Shown here in pieces: positions 1-9,673 of a stretch of DNA of 64,000 nt (the first letter of the stretch is position 1; each line of letters opens with the position of its first letter). This stretch comes from Pseudomonadota bacterium (GTDB taxonomy: Bacteria; Pseudomonadota; Gammaproteobacteria; Steroidobacterales; Steroidobacteraceae), in NCBI GenBank assembly GCA_021808195.1, contig JAKBCE010000011.1:1-64000 (forward strand), given 5' to 3'. Under the pieces are notes generated by a model. It was not told where the DNA came from. It did not search any database and saw only the letters and a list, made by a program, of their open reading frames with translations. The translations under genes were made by a program, and so were the position numbers.

Positions 1-431
1 TGTGCCTGTACAACCCTTTTATGGACATCTAGACCAACGTAACGCATAACAGCCTCGCAGTATGTTGGCTCCGAACCATTGAGAGCGTCTGACCCTTTGA
101 GTTCGCGAAAACGCAGCGCCAGAGCGCAGCGCCAGAGCGCGAAGTCCACGTGGGAAACCATCGGCAATTATCTATCCGTGCTCGAGGCACATCCGGACGG
201 GCCGCAGGGCAGACAGATATCCGCGCGAGCTCGAAGCTCATACGTACTGACGTCCGTTCCCTGCGATAGACGGGTCCCACGTAAGCCACGCCGATCGCAC
301 CCAAGTCCGAGAAGCCATCAGCGTAACGCCGCATCGGCATCATGTCAGGTATCCGTCGGTACATCCGCGTCTGGTGGCTGAGGCCGTCTCCGGCGACACT
401 CTGCGCCGTGTGCTGACGCGGGAGTGTGCCG
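1..431. other. left-edge stretch without a recognisable gene
   Basis: I see no supportable gene here. Short open frames exist on both strands, but none resembles a family I know, and codon use does not look gene-like. The only structure noted is a 13-bp direct tandem repeat (cgcagcgccagag, two copies at 112-137). Since the next two features are decayed remnants, this is probably also degraded sequence. Confidence 0.5.
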
Positions 432-671
432 ATGGCGAGGAACCGACTTTCACCCTCACGGCGCCGGGAAGACATCCGGGCCTGGTGGGCCTAACACCTG
501 GCTGCCCAGCGTAAATCAGGCCAGACCCAGGTCGCCTACTGCCGAGCGCAGGGGTTGGATCCGAAGTACTTTACCCTCTGGAAGGGCAAACTGCAGCCGA
601 CCGCGGTAGCGAGTGAGCCTCGCAGGGTCCCGGTGGTGGTTGCTCCCACTGCGCAACCGCCGGCATCCTAG
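432..671 (+). pseudogene. IS66-type accessory ORF (TnpA-like) remnant with in-frame stop
   Basis: Reading from the ATG at 432 gives a basic N-terminus ending REDIRAWWA, then a TAA stop at 492-494, then HLAAQRKSGQTQ and YCRAQGLDPKYFTLWKGKL, and a stop at 669-671. The motif YCRxxGLxPKxFxxWKxKL preceded by a helix with SGQTQ is characteristic of the small first ORF of IS66-family elements (helix-turn-helix accessory protein). No TnpB or TnpC transposase follows, so this is an isolated, nonsense-mutated relic and not a live element. Family assignment rests on motif recall only. Confidence 0.6.
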
Positions 672-678
672 ATGCCGG
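660..678. repeat. perfect hairpin at the junction of two gene remnants
   Basis: ccggcat (660-666), a 5-nt loop cctag, and atgccgg (672-678) form a perfect 7-bp inverted repeat. It sits exactly where the IS66-like remnant stops (669-671) and the dehydrogenase fragment begins. It may be a scar or chance; no poly-T tract follows, so it does not look like a classical terminator. Confidence 0.6.
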
Positions 679-917
679 AGACGGCGAACGTTGTCTCACC
701 GGGGGACATCCTCTTTCCGGGCGGATACTGGGCCGGCGTGCGGCTTCGCAACCCATCCTTGTTCGAGGCCACCGAGCGTCGCAATCCGCTCGGCCGCCTG
801 GGCACGGCGGAGGAGGTGGCGCGAGTGGTCGCCTTCATCTCCAGCCCCGCTGCCAGCTTCGTCACCGGCTCCAACTGGTCCGTCGATGGCGGCTCGGTGA
901 GCCACGTGCAGATCTGA
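675..917 (+). pseudogene. C-terminal fragment of a short-chain dehydrogenase/reductase
   Basis: The frame encodes NVVSPGDILFPGGYW, then NPLGRLGTAEEVARVVAF and ASFVTGSNWSVDGG before the stop. This is the C-terminal third of a classical SDR: the P-G after the fifth strand, the NPLGRLG/EEVA helix and the ITG-x-x-x-x-VDGG end. The Rossmann glycine motif and the catalytic Ser-Tyr-Lys are missing, because upstream sequence changes abruptly to the IS66-like remnant. I read it as a 5'-truncated pseudogene. An in-frame ATG at 672 exists, but the product could not be an active enzyme. Confidence 0.75.
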
Positions 918-1346
918 GCCCGGTGGGGCTTGCGAAACCCCATGTCCGCCTTCGATCGCGCGCGCCACAAGGATTCCGATCAGGGGGTCCGAGTCGCGGA
1001 CCCGGCTGGCGGATGCCACTGGGGGGCGCGCCCTCCCGATGGCGATCCGCTGCGCGCCCGCTGCGACCACGCGTCGCGGGTCGCGACGGCTGACCGGCGG
1101 AATCGCCGTCGCTACGGGAAGGAGAACTGCGAACGAAGGAGGGCTGTTGCGAGAAGCACGCCTGACTGACCCTTAGCCGCACGCTTCCGGCGCGAGTGGG
1201 ATGTTGGGCATCATCTCCTCGGTGTCGGGTTTCTTTACAGCTGTCGGCATCGGGAAAATGCAATTCTCCGATTTGCTTTGGCTGGGCGGCATGGTATTTT
1301 TTTGCTGACGATGACCGCGCTGTCCTGCCGCACGAGGTGAGACGAA
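918..1346. other. intergenic region upstream of the PEP-CTERM gene
   Basis: About 430 bases without a convincing gene. The right end holds an AT-richer stretch (about 1255-1305) typical of a promoter zone, and a GAGGTGAG Shine-Dalgarno-like sequence lies just before the ATG at 1347. Nothing else is recognised. Confidence 0.5.
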
Positions 1347-2459
1347 ATGATGTCCGAGAGGTTCATGAGGGCGCTTTCCAAGCGGCGCCTGTTGGTCGCC
1401 GGGCTGATGCTCGGTGCCGGAGCACTGTTTTCGACGCCAGGCATGGCGAACCCCCTCATCTCGGGTGGCTATGCGTTCACGAACTTCGACCTTCCGGGCG
1501 GCGGGATGACCAACGTCAATGGGATAGCCAACACCGGAGCGGTGGTCGGGTTCGCGACCACCAATCAGCTGCAATTCACCAATTCGGTCCGCACTCCGGG
1601 CGGAATCACATCGACGCTGAACCTCGGCGCTTCCGACATGGCGCTGGGAATAAACAGCGCGGGTGACGTGGTGGGTCTCAATCAGGCGAGCGGCACTGCC
1701 TTCTTCCTTCCCGTCGGCGGAGCGGAGCAGACGATCAGCGTTCCGTACATGGCGACGGGCGCGTTCGGCATCAACGATCATGGAAACATCGTTGGACAGT
1801 ACAGCTCCGGCGCCGCGACTCCCGGTTTCTTCATCCAGAATGCCGCCGGCAACGGGTTGATCACCATCAATGCGCCGTCGGGCGCCAATGTCGTCAATCC
1901 TCAGGGTGTCAATGACAACGGCCTGGCGGTGGGATTCTACCTGGGTACCGACGGACAGGATCACGGCTTCACGGCCAACCTCGCTCAGGCGAGTGGCGGA
2001 GCGATCACGGGCAGCGCGGTCGCTGATCCGGTGATTCCAAACATACCGGGCGAGCCGGGGGCAACATTCGTTTTCTCGCAGATCCTGGGCGTCAACGATG
2101 GCAACATCGCGGTCGGCTACTATGGCGACTCCACCACCAGTCAGCATGGCTTCCTGTTGAACCTCCTCACCGGTGTCTACACCTTCCTGGACAACCCGTC
2201 CATGCAGTTCTCGAACGGCGTGGAGACTACCCAGATCACCGGGATCAACAATCTGGGTGATATCACCGGCTTCTACAGCGATGCCTCGGGCAATTTCCAC
2301 GGCTTCACGGCCTGCCCGCTCCTCGGCAACGGCTCGTCATGTACGGTGGGCTCCGTGCCGGAGCCAGGATCTCTGGCGCTCGCATGCATAGGTCTGGTCA
2401 TGCTCGGCTTTGGACTGCACGCCCGCTCCAGGGCGCAGCGTGCGAGCTCTGCGAGCTAA
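1347..2459 (+). CDS. PEP-CTERM-anchored HAF-repeat extracellular protein
   Basis: A 370-aa secreted protein. Residues 1-33 form a signal peptide (basic start, hydrophobic core, cleavage near GMANP). The body is built of loosely repeated units of the HAF-repeat type, recognised by phrases such as GINSAGDVVG, GINDHGNIVGQY, GVNDNGLAVGFY, GVNDGNIAVGYY and GINNLGDITGFY; these units are predicted beta-rich and of unknown function. The C-terminus (from residue 337) is a textbook PEP-CTERM sorting signal: VPEPGS, a hydrophobic helix, then an Arg-rich tail. Such proteins are processed by the exosortase system, which accompanies exopolysaccharide/biofilm production. No exosortase gene is in the window. 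The start has a good ribosome site (GAGGTGAG) and a second ATG follows directly. Confidence 0.85.
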   Translation: MMSERFMRALSKRRLLVAGLMLGAGALFSTPGMANPLISGGYAFTNFDLPGGGMTNVNGIANTGAVVGFATTNQLQFTNSVRTPGGITSTLNLGASDMALGINSAGDVVGLNQASGTAFFLPVGGAEQTISVPYMATGAFGINDHGNIVGQYSSGAATPGFFIQNAAGNGLITINAPSGANVVNPQGVNDNGLAVGFYLGTDGQDHGFTANLAQASGGAITGSAVADPVIPNIPGEPGATFVFSQILGVNDGNIAVGYYGDSTTSQHGFLLNLLTGVYTFLDNPSMQFSNGVETTQITGINNLGDITGFYSDASGNFHGFTACPLLGNGSSCTVGSVPEPGSLALACIGLVMLGFGLHARSRAQRASSAS

Positions 2460-2488
2460 CCACGCCGCCCCGCGGTTAATCCAGGAGG

Positions 2489-2828
2489 CTATTCTGCGGA
2501 GAGAGGTTTCCGCGCTCCGGAGCTTGTCGCCCGATTCGCGCCGAGCGCATTCAATAGCACCAGTTCGCGCGTGCGTGCCTCCTGCAGCTGCGTCTCGCTG
2601 GAGCGTGCACGGGCCTCGCTTTCCCGGGCGCGTAGCGACCACCAGTGCACCGAGCAGATCTCCACGGAGCATCAGCGGATAGGCATCGCCGTCGGAGCCC
2701 ACGGCGCTGCGAATCCCATGAAATGCGAGCTCCGCATTGCGGGCGTGCAGCCCGATGAATGCTGTCAGCGCTGCGATATGAGTTTCCGGCTTGCTGCGGT
2801 TCAGGAACAGATCCGGAGTTTCGCCCGA
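2489..2828 (-). pseudogene. frameshifted GAF-like C-terminal remnant
   Basis: On the minus strand one frame reads THIAALTAFIGLHARNAELA, then SDGDAYPLMLRGDLLGALVV; after about 2635 the sense continues in another frame as SSETQLQEARTRELVLLNALG and ends at a stop (2489-2491). Together this resembles the GAF-like tail of a multi-domain membrane or sensor protein followed by a coiled coil, broken by a frameshift and lacking its N-terminal part (an in-frame stop lies at 2829-2831). The remaining bases of the 2460-3011 gap show nothing recognisable. Family assignment is tentative. Confidence 0.35.
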
Positions 2829-3011
2829 TCAATCCAGCCCCGCCATCGCCGGGAGCCGATCCGATGGTTGTCTGCGTGGCAGATACCAGCTACCCGGCTC
2901 GCTAATGAAAGACCGATGTGGGGTTGGGTGGAAGCGGCCATTGGTGGCCAAAAGCACTCGAAATGCAGGGCATTCTCGACGGCGATGAACGCCTCTTGGT
3001 TCCCCTGAACG

Positions 3012-3872
3012 CTATTCGGCGTTCTGCACCTGCTCGCGCATCTGCTCGATCAGCACCTTCATGTCCACCGCGCAGCGGGTGGTTTCGAGGTCCTGGGACT
3101 TCGAGGAGAGCGTGTTTGCTTCGCGGTTCAGCTCCTGCATGAGGAAATCCAAACGCCGCCCGGCCGGTTCATGACCCGCCAGCACCCGGCGCACTTCGGT
3201 GATATGGCCGCTCAGCCGCTCGAGCTCCTCGTCCACATCGAGCCGCTGCAACAGCAGTGCGACTTCCTGCTCGAGCCGATCCGGCTCGGCGCCCGCGGCC
3301 AGTTCTTTGATCCGCTCCCGCATTTTCCCCGTCAGCCTCGCCTGAATCTCGGGCAGTCTCCCCTGGACCTGGCGGACCAGAGCCTCGAGCGCCGTGCAGC
3401 GCTGTTCGAGAATTTCGCGCAGCTTCTGCCCTTCGCGCGCACGCGCCGCGCACAGATCCGTGACCGCCGCATCGAAGACCTCGCGGGCCGCGGTGAGCAG
3501 CTCCTCGCCCGCCACGCTCTGGTCTTTAAGGATGCCCGGCCAGCGCAGCACTTCGAGCAGATTGACCGTGCCGGCCGGATAGGCGCGGTGCAGCTCGCCG
3601 ATGCGTGCGGTGAGGCGCTCCAGGGCGAGCGCGTCCACCTCCAGGCTGGCCGCGGCCTGCGTGGGCCGGTAGCTGATCGTGCAGTCGAGCTTGCCGCGGC
3701 GCACGTCCTGCGTCAGGCGCTGGCGCAGCTCGCCCTCGGCCGCGCGCAACTCCTCGGGCAGGCGGAAGCCGGCTTCGAGAAAGCGGTGATTGACGCTGCG
3801 CAGCTCGCACACGAGGCTGCCCCAGGAGCCTGAGCTTTCGCGGCGTGCGAAGCCTGTCATGCTGGAAATCAA
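3012..3872 (-). CDS. YicC-family endoribonuclease / stress-induced protein
   Basis: A 286-aa protein of usual length for YicC, starting MISSMTGFARRE, the conserved N-terminal motif, and ending in the conserved region LSSKSQDLETTRCAVDMK with EQMREQVQNAE. The N-terminal YicC domain (about 1-155) and C-terminal DUF1732 domain (about 200-286) are both present. In E. coli YicC is an endoribonuclease that affects small-RNA turnover. It is divergent from the PP2C/rph/rdgB-gmk operon; the 76-bp gap between them probably holds both promoters (a TATAAA box lies at 3907-3912). Confidence 0.95.
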   Translation of the reverse strand: MISSMTGFARRESSGSWGSLVCELRSVNHRFLEAGFRLPEELRAAEGELRQRLTQDVRRGKLDCTISYRPTQAAASLEVDALALERLTARIGELHRAYPAGTVNLLEVLRWPGILKDQSVAGEELLTAAREVFDAAVTDLCAARAREGQKLREILEQRCTALEALVRQVQGRLPEIQARLTGKMRERIKELAAGAEPDRLEQEVALLLQRLDVDEELERLSGHITEVRRVLAGHEPAGRRLDFLMQELNREANTLSSKSQDLETTRCAVDMKVLIEQMREQVQNAE

Positions 3873-3948
3873 GTGGAAACGCTACGCTCCGTGTGTCGTG
3901 GAATGATATAAAGCGGGCCCCGCACTTTAACAGATATACAGGTCTCAT

Positions 3949-4698
3949 TTGCGGATCGACTACGCCGACGTCAGCCTGCAGGGTGGACGTGGGGAGAATC
4001 AGGATCGAGTCACGGTCGCGGTGGGCGAGCATGCCGCGCTGCTGATTGTCGCGGACGGCATGGGTGGCTATGCCGATGGCGGACGTGCTGCCGAAGTCGC
4101 CCGGCAGACCGTTCTCGAGGCATTCCGGCAGGTCGCGCAGCCGGTGTTCGACCCGCTCGGCTTCCTACACCTGACGCTCGGCCGGGCGCATGAGGCGGTG
4201 GTCAAACTCGGTGCGCAGGCGGCCCTCGACCGGCGCCCCCGCGCCACTTGCGCGCTGTGCCTGGTACAGCAGGGGGCCTCCTGGTGGGCCCACATCGGCG
4301 ACAGCCGCATCTACCACGTGCGTGGCGGAAAACTCATCGGTCGCAGCCGCGACCACAGCCATGTCGAGGGGCTGCTGCGCGAGGGGCTGATTACGGCCGA
4401 GCAGGCGCAGGCGCACCCGATGCGCAACTACGTCGAGTGCTGTCTCGGCGGCGGCCCGATTCTGCCGGACATGGCGCTGACGCGCCGCCGTCCGCTCGAG
4501 GCCGGCGATGCGCTGCTGGTGTGCACCGATGGGCTCTGGGGACCGCTGAAAGATGAGGAACTCGCCGCCGAATTCGCTGCGCCGGCGACGCCGCTGCGCG
4601 ATACGCTGCTCGAGCTGGCCCGACGGGCGGTGCGCCGTGCGGGCACCGGCAGCGATAACACCTCGGCTGCCGCGCTGCGGTGGCTCGGCGAGAAGTAG
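3949..4698 (+). CDS. PP2C-family serine/threonine protein phosphatase
   Basis: A 249-aa stand-alone, cytosolic PPM/PP2C phosphatase. Metal-binding and catalytic motifs are in order: GENQDR near residue 16, VADGMGGYADGG near 34, HIGDSRIYHVRGG near 117, LVCTDGLWG near 190 and GSDNTSA near 235, so it should be active and Mn/Mg dependent. The chosen start is a TTG at 3949, because the beta-strand leading to GENQDR needs the residues before any later ATG. It lies between yicC and rph and runs into rph with a 6-bp gap. No partner kinase is encoded in the window. Confidence 0.88.
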   Translation: MRIDYADVSLQGGRGENQDRVTVAVGEHAALLIVADGMGGYADGGRAAEVARQTVLEAFRQVAQPVFDPLGFLHLTLGRAHEAVVKLGAQAALDRRPRATCALCLVQQGASWWAHIGDSRIYHVRGGKLIGRSRDHSHVEGLLREGLITAEQAQAHPMRNYVECCLGGGPILPDMALTRRRPLEAGDALLVCTDGLWGPLKDEELAAEFAAPATPLRDTLLELARRAVRRAGTGSDNTSAAALRWLGEK

Positions 4699-4704
4699 GA
4701 GCGA

Positions 4705-5436
4705 GTGGACAGAGTTATGACCCGACTGAGCGGACGCGCCGCGGACCAGATGCGGCCTGTGACATTCACCCACCGCTTCGCCAAGCACGCCGAAGGCGCG
4801 GTGCTGGTGGCGTTTGGCGACACCCAGGTGCTGTGCACCGCCAGCGTCGAGGAGTCCGTGCCGGCCTTTCTGCGCGGCAAGGGACAGGGCTGGATCACTG
4901 CCGAGTACGGCATGCTGCCCCGCGCGACCCACACGCGCTCGCCGCGCGAAGCGGCTCGCGGCAAGCAGAGCGGTCGGACGCTGGAGATTCAGCGCCTGAT
5001 CGGCCGTTCGCTGCGGGCGGTGGTCGACTTGAAAGCGCTCGGGGAGCGCACGATCACCATCGATTGCGATGTCCTGCAGGCCGACGGTGGAACGCGGACG
5101 GCCGCCATCGCGGGCGGCTATGTCGCTTTGGCGCAAGCCTGCCGCAGACTCGAGCGCCGCCGGCTGATTTCCCGCTCGCCGCTGCACGGTCAGGTGGCGG
5201 CCGTCTCGGTCGGAATCGTCGGCGGTGTCACGGTGCTCGATCTGGAGTATTCCGAGGACTCGCAGGCCGAGGTCGACATGAACGTCGTCATGAATGACGG
5301 CGGAGCATTCATCGAGGTGCAAGGCACGGCCGAGGGGCACGCCTTTCGCCGGCACGAGCTCGACGCGATGCTCGCGCTCGCCGCGAGCGGCATCGAGCGG
5401 CTGTTCCCGCTGCAGCGGCAGGCCCTCGACGCATGA
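4705..5436 (+). CDS. rph: ribonuclease PH
   Basis: Phosphorolytic 3'-5' exoribonuclease that trims tRNA 3' ends. The product has 243 aa from GTG 4705 (239 from ATG 4717; an AGGAG lies upstream). Family landmarks are the RPVTFTH start, [10 protein letters not shown], the phosphate-binding Arg-rich segment [32 protein letters not shown], and [21 protein letters not shown]. The full length and active-site Asp residues ([15 protein letters not shown]) are intact, unlike the frameshifted copy of E. coli K-12. Its stop codon overlaps the start of the rdgB-gmk fusion by 4 bp, so the two are likely co-translated. Confidence 0.96.
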   Translation: MDRVMTRLSGRAADQMRPVTFTHRFAKHAEGAVLVAFGDTQVLCTASVEESVPAFLRGKGQGWITAEYGMLPRATHTRSPREAARGKQSGRTLEIQRLIGRSLRAVVDLKALGERTITIDCDVLQADGGTRTAAIAGGYVALAQACRRLERRRLISRSPLHGQVAAVSVGIVGGVTVLDLEYSEDSQAEVDMNVVMNDGGAFIEVQGTAEGHAFRRHELDAMLALAASGIERLFPLQRQALDA

Positions 5437-6659
5437 AAATCGTGCTGGCGAGTGGCAACCCCGGCAAGCTGCGCGAGCTGGCCGAGCTGCTCGCGCCCCT
5501 GGGCGTGGCGGTGCTGCCGCAAGCGGCATTCGGCATCGATACGCCGCCGGAAACCGGCACCACCTTTCGCGACAATGCGCTGCTCAAGGCGCGCCACGTG
5601 GCCGCCCTCACCGGCTTGCCGGCACTCGCCGACGATTCCGGTATCGAAGTCGATGCCCTGCACGGGCGCCCGGGGGTGTACTCGGCGCGCTATGCCGGCG
5701 AAGGGGCGAGCGATGCGGCCAACCTGCACAAGCTGCTCGCCGAGCTCGAAGGGCTGCCGGCGGCCGCGCGGGGCGCCCGGTATCAATGTGTCATCGCCCT
5801 GGTGCGCCGACCCGAGGACCCGGATCCGCTCCTTGCCACCGGCACCTGGGAGGGGCAAATCATCAGTGCGCCGCGCGGTAGCGGCGGGTTCGGCTACGAC
5901 CCGGTATTCCTGCCGCGGGGCTCGGCACGCACCGCCGCGGAACTCGATCCGACGGAAAAGAACGCCGTGAGCCATCGCGGGCAGGCCCTGCGTGCCCTGA
6001 AGACACGGATCGGCGAGCTGCTCGCAGAGGCTACCGAGACCGCTGCTGCGGGCGGCCGTCTGTTCGTGCTCGCCGCGCCCTCGGGCGCCGGTAAGACCTC
6101 ACTGGTGCGTGCGCTGCTCGAGCGTAAGCCGCAGCTGAGCCTGTCCATCTCCCACACCACCCGGCCGCGCCGCCCAACCGAGCTCGATGGCCGCGAGTAC
6201 TACTTCGTCACCGTCGAGCAGTTCGAGCAGATGGTCGCGCAGCGACGCTTCCTCGAGCACGCGCAGGTGTTCGGCAACTATTACGGCACCGCGCGCGAGC
6301 CGGTCGAGCGGCAGCTCGCGGCGGGCCGGGATATGGTGCTCGAGATCGACTGGCAGGGGGCTCGCCAGGTACGGGCCGCCCTGCCGCAGTGCCAGACCAT
6401 CTTCGTGCTCCCGCCCTCGCGCGAGGCGCTCGAGCAGCGCCTACGTGGCCGAGGCACAGACTCCGCTGAAGTGATCGCGCGACGCCTGCGCGAGGCGGTC
6501 GGTGACATGGCGCACTGGGATGAGTTCGACGACGTCGTGATCAATGACGATTTCGAGCGGGCGGTCGAGGATCTGGTGCACATTGTGGAGGGCCACGAGC
6601 GCGCCTGGGCGGCTTCCCGGCCGCAGCTCGCCGCCCTGCTGGCGCGGCTGCTGGCCTGA
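5433..6659 (+). CDS. rdgB-gmk: fused RdgB/HAM1 nucleoside-triphosphate pyrophosphatase - guanylate kinase
   Basis: One uninterrupted 408-aa frame carries two complete enzymes. Residues 1-197 are RdgB (non-canonical purine NTP pyrophosphatase): [11 protein letters not shown] at the start, [20 protein letters not shown] and the [10 protein letters not shown] end. Residues about 208-408 are guanylate kinase (GMP to GDP): P-loop APSGAGKTS with Lys221, [33 protein letters not shown] and the DIDWQGA-like [10 protein letters not shown]. The linker is only about ten residues (ATETAAAGG), and no ATG, GTG or TTG precedes the kinase P-loop segment where a separate start would be expected. In relatives the two genes are separate. 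An assembly error is possible but would have to preserve both frames perfectly. Confidence 0.93.
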   Translation: MKIVLASGNPGKLRELAELLAPLGVAVLPQAAFGIDTPPETGTTFRDNALLKARHVAALTGLPALADDSGIEVDALHGRPGVYSARYAGEGASDAANLHKLLAELEGLPAAARGARYQCVIALVRRPEDPDPLLATGTWEGQIISAPRGSGGFGYDPVFLPRGSARTAAELDPTEKNAVSHRGQALRALKTRIGELLAEATETAAAGGRLFVLAAPSGAGKTSLVRALLERKPQLSLSISHTTRPRRPTELDGREYYFVTVEQFEQMVAQRRFLEHAQVFGNYYGTAREPVERQLAAGRDMVLEIDWQGARQVRAALPQCQTIFVLPPSREALEQRLRGRGTDSAEVIARRLREAVGDMAHWDEFDDVVINDDFERAVEDLVHIVEGHERAWAASRPQLAALLARLLA

Positions 6660-6739
6660 ACGGCCGGCCTTGCCGTATAGTAAGGGTCTCTTGCGCGCCT
6701 GCCGCGCCCGTCATTCCACTTCAGCATTCAAGAACCGCC

Positions 6740-7030
6740 ATGGCCCGTATCACCGTCGAAGATTGCCTGCAAAACGTCGATAACCTCTTCCAGTTGGTGA
6801 TTCTGGCGGCGCAGCGCGCCCGGCGGCTCGCCAACGGCGCCGAGCCGACCGTCGCGCTCGAGAACGACAAGCCGACCGTGGTTGCACTGCGCGAGATCGC
6901 CGCGGGCAACGTCACGATCGAGATGCTGCGCGAGCCGGAGCCGCCGCCGGCCGAGCCCGCCGCCCCGGAAGTGTCCGAGCTCGATATGCAGTCGGCGTTC
7001 CGCGCGCCGCAGTTCGGGCTCGGCGACTAA
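6740..7030 (+). CDS. rpoZ: RNA polymerase omega subunit
   Basis: A 96-aa protein with the signature [15 protein letters not shown] and [15 protein letters not shown], followed by [17 protein letters not shown]; these are the conserved helices of omega, which folds around the beta-prime C-terminus to assist polymerase assembly and ppGpp sensing. The Pro/Glu-rich tail is variable in the family. The gene follows gmk, as in most gammaproteobacteria, and precedes spoT. An AT-rich TATAGT box about 60 bp upstream may give it its own promoter. Confidence 0.95.
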   Translation: MARITVEDCLQNVDNLFQLVILAAQRARRLANGAEPTVALENDKPTVVALREIAAGNVTIEMLREPEPPPAEPAAPEVSELDMQSAFRAPQFGLGD

Positions 7031-7058
7031 CCGCCGGAGAGCGGAAGCCCGCCGTGAT

Positions 7059-9281
7059 ATGGATTACGCCTCGTCCCTGCTCGGGCTGCTTCCCGGTGGA
7101 CGGCGTACTCCCGGGCTGAAAGAACTGCTCGCGACCGTCGGCAGCTACCTGCCGCCGGAACAGGTCGAGCGGGTGCGTGCCGCCGCGGAATTCGGCGCGT
7201 CGGCGCACGAGGGCCAGAAGCGGCTCTCCGGTGAGCCGTACATCGCCCACCCGGTCGCCACCGCGGCCATTCTCGCCGACCTGCGCCTCGATGCCGATAC
7301 GCTGATCGCGGCGATCCTGCACGACGTCATCGAAGACACCCCCACGCCGAAAGATCAGCTCGCCGCGCGCTTCGGCGCGGATGTTGCCGAGCTGGTCGAT
7401 GGGGTGACCAAGCTCGATGCGATCCAGTTCAAGAATCGCGAGGAAGCGCAGGCCGAATCATTCCGTAAGATGCTGCTCGCGATGGTGCGCGATCTGCGCG
7501 TCATCCTGGTCAAGCTCGCCGACCGCACGCACAACATGCGGACCATTCAGGCGATGCCGCCGCACCGGCGTCGAGCGATTGCCCGCGAGACGCTCGACAT
7601 CTATGCGCCGATCGCCGAGCGGTGCGGTCTGTACAACCTCAAGCTGGAACTCGAGGAGCTGGGGTTTCGCGCTCTGTATCCGCGCCGCTACCGCGTGTTG
7701 GAGCACGCGTTGCGCAAGGCGCGCGGCAATCAGAAGGAGTTTTTGCACAAGATCGAGCAGCAGCTCTCGGCGGCGCTGCTCAAGCACGGTATCCAGGCAC
7801 GCGTGGAAATGCGCGAGAAGCACATCTACAGCATCTACAAGAAAATGCTGCGCAAGCGAGCATCGCTTGCGGAAATCGTTGATGTCTATGGCCTGCGCAT
7901 CATCGTCGATGAGCTCGACACCTGTTACCGGTCGATCGGCGTGGTGCACTCGGTGTTCAAGCCCATGCCCGGCCGGTTCAAGGATTACATCGCCATTCCG
8001 CGGGTGAACGGCTATCAGTCCTTGCATACCACGCTGTTCGGTCCGAACGCGGTGCCGATCGAAGTGCAGATCCGCACCGAAGATATGCATCGGGTCGCCG
8101 AGTCGGGCATTGCCGCGCACTGGAAGTACAAATCGGGTGACGATGCCGGCTCGATGGAGCAGGCACGTGCCCGAGAGTGGCTCTCCGGCCTCGTCGAGCT
8201 GCAGGAGGACGGCAGCTCGGAGGAATTCCTCGAGAGCGTCAAGGTCGATCTGTACCCCGACAAAGTGTATGTCTTCACCCCGAAGGGCAAGATCCTGCGG
8301 CTGCCGAGCGGCGCCACCGTGGTCGATTTTGCCTACGCGGTGCACACCGACGTGGGCAACCGGTGCGTCGCCGCCAAAGTAGACCGACGGCTGACCCCGT
8401 TGCGCACCGTGCTGCGCAACGGGCAGACCGTCGAGATCATCACCGCCAAAGGCGCGGTTCCGAATCCGGCCTGGGTGGGCTTCGTGGTCACCGCCAAGGC
8501 GCGCAGCGCCATCCGGCATTACCTGAAGAGTCTGCGCCGCAGCGAAGCGATCGCCCTCGGCCAGCGGCTGCTTGCCCAGGCTCTGGCGGAATTCAACCTG
8601 GCCCTCGAGAGAATCCCCGCCGAGACGCGCGCGGTGATGCTCGGGGAGCTCGGCATGAAGGACATGGACGAGCTGTACGAGCGGATCGGGCTCGGGGAGC
8701 GCTTGGCGCCCTTGGTGGCACGCCGGCTGCTGCCGGCCGGCGAGCCGGAGCAGGGCGCGACCCTGCCCTCACCCCTGGCGATAGCGGGCACCGAGGGTCT
8801 GTTGGTGACCTATGCGCGCTGCTGTTTTCCACTGCCCAATGATCCAGTGTTCGCGTTTCTCTCGGCCGGCCGTGGCGTAGTGATTCACCGCGACCGGTGC
8901 GTGAACGTCGAGGATTACCGCAAACATCCCGAGAAGTGGCTGCCGGTGAGTTGGCAGACCGCTCCCGAGCGGCTGTTCAGCTGCGAGATCCGCGTCGATG
9001 TCGTCAATCGCACGGGCGTGCTTGCCGGGGTGGCAGCCGCCATCGCCAGTGCCGATACCAACATTCATCACGTCTCGATCGAAGAGCAGGAAGGCGATGC
9101 GTCGATTCTGACCTTCGAGCTGAAGGTGCACGATCGCCAGCACCTGGCGCGGGTAATGCGTGTGATCCGGCGTCTGCCCGACGTTACGCACGTGAGCCGC
9201 ACCATCGCCGCGCACGCGCGCGGTGGCCGTGCCGACAGTGACGAGCTCGATGAATCAGATTCCAACTCCCACATTGCATGA
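7059..9281 (+). CDS. spoT: bifunctional (p)ppGpp synthetase/hydrolase SpoT
   Basis: A 740-aa RelA/SpoT-homologue controlling the stringent response. The HD hydrolase domain (about 40-190) contains HPVATAAIL and ILHDVIEDT; the synthetase domain (about 230-360) contains [28 protein letters not shown]; then TGS ([12 protein letters not shown]...) near 400, a zinc-finger/helical part with RCCFPLP, and a C-terminal ACT domain (from about 660). The RxKD form of the synthetase loop is the version found in bifunctional enzymes, not in monofunctional RelA. The ATG at 7059 is chosen because the upstream open frame overlaps rpoZ and is not conserved sequence. Four-base overlap region with the ridA reading frame at its end. 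Confidence 0.96.
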   Translation: MDYASSLLGLLPGGRRTPGLKELLATVGSYLPPEQVERVRAAAEFGASAHEGQKRLSGEPYIAHPVATAAILADLRLDADTLIAAILHDVIEDTPTPKDQLAARFGADVAELVDGVTKLDAIQFKNREEAQAESFRKMLLAMVRDLRVILVKLADRTHNMRTIQAMPPHRRRAIARETLDIYAPIAERCGLYNLKLELEELGFRALYPRRYRVLEHALRKARGNQKEFLHKIEQQLSAALLKHGIQARVEMREKHIYSIYKKMLRKRASLAEIVDVYGLRIIVDELDTCYRSIGVVHSVFKPMPGRFKDYIAIPRVNGYQSLHTTLFGPNAVPIEVQIRTEDMHRVAESGIAAHWKYKSGDDAGSMEQARAREWLSGLVELQEDGSSEEFLESVKVDLYPDKVYVFTPKGKILRLPSGATVVDFAYAVHTDVGNRCVAAKVDRRLTPLRTVLRNGQTVEIITAKGAVPNPAWVGFVVTAKARSAIRHYLKSLRRSEAIALGQRLLAQALAEFNLALERIPAETRAVMLGELGMKDMDELYERIGLGERLAPLVARRLLPAGEPEQGATLPSPLAIAGTEGLLVTYARCCFPLPNDPVFAFLSAGRGVVIHRDRCVNVEDYRKHPEKWLPVSWQTAPERLFSCEIRVDVVNRTGVLAGVAAAIASADTNIHHVSIEEQEGDASILTFELKVHDRQHLARVMRVIRRLPDVTHVSRTIAAHARGGRADSDELDESDSNSHIA

Positions 9282-9289
9282 GGAAGCAC

Positions 9290-9673
9290 ATGAGTCGCAC
9301 CATCATCCACACCGACAAGGCGCCACCGGCGATCGGCACGTACTCCCAGGGCGTGCGCGCCGGGGATACGGTCTATCTGTCCGGGCAGATCCCGCTCGAT
9401 CCTGCCACCAAGGAATTGGTGAGCGGTGGCATCGAGGCGGAGATCCGGCGCGTGTTCGAGAACCTCGCGGCGGTTGCCGAGGCGGCCGGAGCAACTTTGG
9501 CGCAAGCGGTCAAAGTCAATATCTATCTGACCGACCTCGCCAATTTCGCCAAGGTCAACGAAATCATGGCGCAATATTTCCCGCAGCCGTATCCGGCACG
9601 AGCCGCAGTTGGCGTAGCGCAGCTGCCGCGAGGGGCGCGAGTCGAGGCGGAGTGCATCCTGTACCTTGGCTGA
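9290..9673 (+). CDS. ridA: RidA family enamine/imine deaminase
   Basis: A 127-aa YjgF/YER057c/UK114 protein. It hydrolyses reactive enamine/imine intermediates made by PLP enzymes such as threonine dehydratase (an ilvA gene lies at 60922-62439). Motifs: [11 protein letters not shown], the substrate-binding [30 protein letters not shown] and the catalytic-Arg segment [18 protein letters not shown] with ECILYL. The ATG at 9290 is preferred because AGGAAG lies just upstream; an in-frame ATG at 9278 overlaps the spoT stop and would add four residues. The stop overlaps the start of recG. Confidence 0.93.
   Translation: MSRTIIHTDKAPPAIGTYSQGVRAGDTVYLSGQIPLDPATKELVSGGIEAEIRRVFENLAAVAEAAGATLAQAVKVNIYLTDLANFAKVNEIMAQYFPQPYPARAAVGVAQLPRGARVEAECILYLG

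Noticed and set aside
112..137. start of a CRISPR array or satellite (13-bp tandem repeat)
   Set aside because: Only two adjacent copies without spacers; no further copies and no cas genes in the window.
1286..1316. sigma-54-like promoter (GG...TTGCT) before the PEP-CTERM gene
   Set aside because: The spacing between GG and GC is 9 and not the required 10 bases, and the -24 element is poor.
1173..2300. 375-codon minus-strand frame opposite the PEP-CTERM gene
   Set aside because: The plus strand has a signal peptide, repeats and a sorting signal; the minus frame has none of this.
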